8,630 bases of DNA from Candidatus Brocadiaceae bacterium (GTDB lineage: Bacteria > Planctomycetota > Brocadiia > SM23-32). Positions 6,511 to 8,630 of the stretch are shown in pieces. Position 1 is the first letter of the stretch, and each line of letters starts with the position of its first letter. The notes beneath the pieces were generated by a model. That model did no database searches and was not told where the DNA came from. It was given only the letters and a program-made list of their open reading frames with translations. Location of the stretch: positions 1-8,630 of the forward strand of contig PWZK01000379.1 in the NCBI GenBank assembly GCA_003567495.1, written 5' to 3'. The position numbers and the translations under genes are program-made.

Positions 6511-7593
6511 GTGGCAATGGATACTGGTTTATCTTTTCGCAGGTGGTTTAGCTGGGCTATGAACCTCGGAGCGCCGGATTTGGGTATTGATCTGGGTACT
6601 GCCAACACTTTGGTTTGCATACCGGGCAGGGGCGTTGTGTTGAGCGAACCATCGGTTGTGGCCGTAAGGATGGTAGGAAAGTCGGAGCTTATACCCATCG
6701 ACGGGCGGGCGGTAGGCTTTGAGGCCAAGCGCATGATAGAGCGTGTGCCGGACAGTATTCGCGCCGTGCGCCCCCTGAAAGACGGTGTCATAGCCGATTT
6801 TGAACTGACGGAGATCATGCTGCGCTACTTCATCCGGCGTGTTCAGAGCCGCTCGTGGAGCGGAAGGCCCAGAATGGTAATAAGCGTGCCAAGCGGGATA
6901 ACCGCGGTCGAGAAGCGCGCTGTGAGAAGCAGCGCCATAAACGCCGGGGCTCGGAGGGTATACACCATACCCGAATCAAAGGCGGGTGCTGTCGGCGCCG
7001 GCCTGCCGATCAGTGAGCCGGTGGGCACCATGGTGGTCGATATCGGCGGCGGCACGACCGAAATAGCAGTGCTGAGCGTGGGCGAGATAGTTGCCTTGGA
7101 AAGCTTCCGGGTTGCGGGCGATGAAATGGATCAGGCCATACACGAGTACATACGTGATGTGTATGGCCTTGAGATAGGACTGCGAACAGCAGAGGAAATA
7201 AAGATATCCATAGGCTCGGCTTACACGCTGGAGCAGGAACTGAAATGTGAAGTAAAAGGAAAGGATATCGCCGCCGGTCTGCCGCGCAGGATGGAAATAA
7301 CCAGTGATGAAATACGTGAGGCCCTTACCCCTCCGATAAGGCAAATAGCCGAAGCCGTGCGCTCATGTCTGGACAAAACACCACCCGAACTGGCTTCGGA
7401 CCTGCTCGATACCGGGATTTCCCTCATAGGCGGCGGAGCTATACTTCCCGGTCTGGACAAGCTGCTGACCGAACAGACCGGGCTCGAAGTTAAACTGGCT
7501 GAGGATCCGATAACCGCGGTGGCGCGAGGCACCGCCATGCTGCTTGAGAACCTCGATCAATACGAAGACGTAATTGCCGATGACGATGATTGA
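6511..7593 (+). CDS. mreB: Rod-shape determining actin homologue MreB
   Basis: Forms membrane-bound filaments that direct cell-wall synthesis and rod shape. The 360-aa length fits the family. The actin ATPase elements are in order: phosphate-1 GIDLGTANT (25-33), phosphate-2 VVDIGGGTTEIAV (175-187) and adenosine motif LIGGGAILPGL (305-315); RTAEEIKISIGSAY (225-238) is a typical MreB string. The N-terminus (LSFRRWFSWAMNLG) is a plausible amphipathic membrane helix. The GTG at 6511 is chosen because GAGGA lies 8 nt before it; an ATG two codons later is 14 nt away. Oddities: the loop usually reading EEPMAAAIGAGLP is PESKAGAVGAGLP (154-166), and the tail is four Asp. No mreC or mreD follows; the next genes are remnants on the opposite strand. 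Confidence 0.96.
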   Translation: MAMDTGLSFRRWFSWAMNLGAPDLGIDLGTANTLVCIPGRGVVLSEPSVVAVRMVGKSELIPIDGRAVGFEAKRMIERVPDSIRAVRPLKDGVIADFELTEIMLRYFIRRVQSRSWSGRPRMVISVPSGITAVEKRAVRSSAINAGARRVYTIPESKAGAVGAGLPISEPVGTMVVDIGGGTTEIAVLSVGEIVALESFRVAGDEMDQAIHEYIRDVYGLEIGLRTAEEIKISIGSAYTLEQELKCEVKGKDIAAGLPRRMEITSDEIREALTPPIRQIAEAVRSCLDKTPPELASDLLDTGISLIGGGAILPGLDKLLTEQTGLEVKLAEDPITAVARGTAMLLENLDQYEDVIADDDD

Positions 7594-7668
7594 GTGCGAA
7601 TAAGTATTCGGTGCGCCAGAACCCCAGGTGGGAGATTTTAGCCGCACTTACCGGATATTAGCACCCGC

Positions 7669-7818
7669 TCAGCTACAGACATGACTTGCTTTCCGGAGAA
7701 GTTCCGGTATGTTAAGTCCGGCCGGGCATTCCTCCATGCAGCTCTCACATTCCACTGCCGTTTCTACGTTTTCCCGCAGTTCCTTCACCGACTGCATTCC
7801 CGGGATCACGGTCGAAAC
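7669..7818 (-). pseudogene. C-terminal remnant of a 4Fe-4S aldo/keto reductase
   Basis: A 49-codon open frame, ending in TGA at 7671-7669, begins VSTVIPGMQSVKELRENVE and continues to CESCMEECPAGLNIPELL. The first part is the conserved end of the aldo/keto reductase barrel (STVIPGM, ENV); the second is the Cys-x2-Cys-x3-Cys-Pro cluster motif found at the C-terminus of the ferredoxin-like subgroup. The whole barrel before it is missing, and the usual 30 or more residues between the two motifs are absent. The fragment joins directly to the stop codon of the DUF2442 gene with no start codon or ribosome site, so it is a dead piece left by recombination. Confidence 0.7.
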
Positions 7819-7863
7819 TCAATGGCTGCCACGCAGCAGCCCTTCCACACTTTGATCTTCATC

Positions 7864-7879
7864 TAGCCCGCATATTTCA
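7864..7879. repeat. Left terminal inverted repeat of MITE copy B
   Basis: TAGCCCGCATATTTCA; exact complement of 8165-8180. The first two bases are the duplicated TA target. Confidence 0.93.
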
Positions 7880-8164
7880 CGCGTTCTCAGCGGTGCATAT
7901 GCGCGAAAGGCAAACGCCGCCTGCCTGTGCGTGTCCGCACGCAGACAGGCTGTATTCTTATACGCGAAGTGCAGCCTGACAAAGCAGATGCGCCGCCTGC
8001 CTGCAGCAGGCAGGCTGGGAATGCGCCCGCAGGGCCTGCCTGCAGCAGGCAGGTAAACCGTCTTTTTTGAGGCTAAAATACAGAACATGATTTCCAAAAG
8101 CTGTAAAATGTGCTTGTAAGATCAAATATGACTGTTGTTTATATTAATATTTGCCGTTGATTTA

Positions 8165-8180
8165 TGAAATATGCGGGCTA
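8165..8180. repeat. Right terminal inverted repeat of MITE copy B
   Basis: TGAAATATGCGGGCTA; exact complement of 7864-7879. The last two bases are the duplicated TA target, completed by host codon TTA (Leu67 of DUF2442). Confidence 0.93.
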
Positions 8181-8415
8181 ATTCCGGCCAGTGAATACCC
8201 TCCCCGTCGCCCAGCAATTCATACTTTTCAAGCTGTTTGACTGAAGCGTTCGCCAGGCGCGGGAACCATACCAGCGGAACCGCAACTTCTCTCCCATCAA
8301 CGAGTGACACAATCATGTCATCGTCGGTAAACTCCACGTCCTGTGCCAGAGGCTGAGTTTCAGCTGCTGCCGCGCCCATTTTTAGCTTCCGTGAGTTTTT
8401 TGACGAGTTCCAGAT

Positions 8416-8541
8416 TCAGACCAATTCAGCGAGAGGTGGTTTTTCCTTTTTTAATTCCGTGACATTCAATACTGAAAAGCCGAGAACATTTCCCTCCCCA
8501 TCGACACGTTCCATAAGAGCATCGTTTTCGGTTTCTCGCAT
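8416..8541 (-). pseudogene. Shortened DUF2283-like gene
   Basis: A 41-codon frame from ATG at 8541 to TGA at 8418-8416. The string VDGEGNVLGFSVLNVTELKK matches the C-terminal half of DUF2283 proteins (acidic turn, GNVxGF, hydrophobic strand). Normal members are about 65-70 residues and begin with a 'YDPEADxLYIRL'-type strand that is missing here; an in-frame TGA lies three codons before the ATG. A C9 tract and a palindromic repeat follow immediately upstream, so the 5' half was probably lost or displaced. No good ribosome site precedes the ATG. DUF2283 genes are often partners of small toxin-like genes such as DUF4258. It could instead be a short functional variant. Confidence 0.5.
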
Positions 8542-8572
8542 GGTATATATTCAGTGAACCACGCCCCCCCCC

Positions 8573-8630
8573 GGGAACGCGGACGTCTCGTCCGCACTAA
8601 CGGCATGCGGGCGGGGACGCCCGCGTTCCC
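8573..8630. repeat. Near-palindromic GC-rich repeat at the window end
   Basis: GGGAACGCGGACGTCTCGTCCGC (8573-8595, 23 bases, shown here only by its ends: GGGAACGC...GTCCGC) faces GCGGGCGGGG...GCGTTCCC (8607-8630) across an 11-base spacer. The arms agree at most positions. Outer ends GGGAACGC/GCGTTCCC are exact complements, so this may be a complete small palindromic unit; a run of nine C lies just left at 8564-8572. Whether it continues past the edge cannot be seen. Confidence 0.65.

Larger units (their letters stand above)
7864..8180. mobile_element. MITE-like element copy B, intact ends, TA target duplication
   Basis: Perfect 16-bp inverted termini, TAGCCCGCATATTTCA (7864-7879) and TGAAATATGCGGGCTA (8165-8180), bound a non-coding 317-bp unit. 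Deleting the element and one TA restores the interrupted DUF2442 frame, so the real transposon is the 313 bp between the two TA dinucleotides. A TA duplication is the habit of IS630/Tc1-mariner transposases, which could have moved it in trans; none is encoded here. Inside are two identical 19-bp palindromes (7996-8014 and 8035-8053) and an imperfect hairpin near 7918-7951. The long open frame on the minus strand is a property of the repeat, not a recognised protein. Confidence 0.93.
7819..8379 (-). pseudogene. DUF2442 gene split by a MITE insertion
   Basis: Small protein of unknown function; DUF2442 genes often sit next to DUF4160 or toxin-antitoxin-like genes. From the ATG at 8379 the protein runs 67 residues with family strings DDDMIVSLVDGRE, VPLVWFPRL and GDGEGIHWPEL, and then enters the element and ends after 18 foreign residues. 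The missing C-terminus, DEDQSVEGLLRGSH and stop, lies at 7863-7819 on the far side. Removing 315 bp (the element and one TA) gives an uninterrupted 81-aa DUF2442 protein. GGAA lies 8 nt before the ATG. The present 85-aa product lacks the conserved DEDxSVEGLL end and is probably inactive, though not shown to be. It starts 36 nt after the DUF2283-like gene, suggesting a former operon. Confidence 0.9.

Noticed and set aside
6483..7647. Minus-strand open frames opposite mreB
   Set aside because: Shadows of a strongly conserved gene on the plus strand.
7593..7648. Possible mreB terminator (AGTGCG ... CGCACT)
   Set aside because: Only a 6-bp stem around 44 nt and no T-run; not enough to call.
7819..8097. 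Minus-strand open frame of 92 codons
   Set aside because: A chance join of MITE sequence with the severed DUF2442 C-terminus; only the last 14 codons are real gene sequence.

Overview
The window carries four intact or near-intact protein genes: alaS, a secreted serpin gene and a pyrophosphate-type phosphofructokinase gene on the minus strand, and mreB on the plus strand. Unusually repeat-rich intergenic DNA lies around them, and the right end is a strip of broken genes. It is bacterial. Strong sigma70-like promoters and Shine-Dalgarno sites are present, and coding regions are moderately GC-rich. The divergent MreB, the PPi-type phosphofructokinase, the serpin with a PrcB_C-like tail, and the many hairpin repeats would fit a member of the PVC group or a related uncultured phylum. 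That placement is inference; no rRNA or other taxonomic marker is present.

Layout from left to right: (1) 1-2171, minus, alaS, whose C-terminal part runs off the left edge. (2) 2172-2749, an intergenic stretch with the alaS promoter, a perfect 10-bp inverted repeat, and a decayed copy of a roughly 315-bp MITE-like element that stops one base outside the serpin stop codon. (3) 2750-4465, minus, a secreted serpin with an antithrombin-like Arg-Ser reactive site, fused to a PrcB_C-like domain. (4) 4549-4607, a hairpin terminator behind pfp. (5) 4672-5988, minus, PPi-dependent phosphofructokinase. (6) 5989-6510, a divergent control region holding the pfp promoter, a set of three related hairpins, a tiny ORF with a very good ribosome site, and the mreB promoter. 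(7) 6511-7593, plus, mreB, with no mreC behind it. (8) 7594-8630, gene remains: a C-terminal scrap of a 4Fe-4S aldo/keto reductase, a DUF2442 gene split by a second, well-preserved copy of the MITE, a shortened DUF2283-like gene, and a near-palindromic repeat at the window end.

The clearest discovery is the mobile element. The copy at 7864-8180 has perfect 16-bp terminal inverted repeats (TA plus 14 bp). Removing the element and one TA restores the conserved DUF2442 reading frame exactly (...HWPEL + DEDQSVEGLL...). This fixes the element's ends and its TA target duplication from a single sequence, and points to mobilisation by an IS630/Tc1-mariner-type transposase that is not present here. 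The second point of interest is the serpin: its loop aligns without a gap to the reactive loop of antithrombin, and it carries an extra C-terminal domain of a type known from a spirochaete protease complex.

The genes do not form one pathway. alaS (translation), pfp (glycolysis) and mreB (cell shape) are housekeeping genes with their own promoters; the serpin is probably an exported defence against proteases. An 18-bp box with one mismatch lies about 131-133 bp upstream of both the alaS and pfp start codons, just beyond each -35 element.
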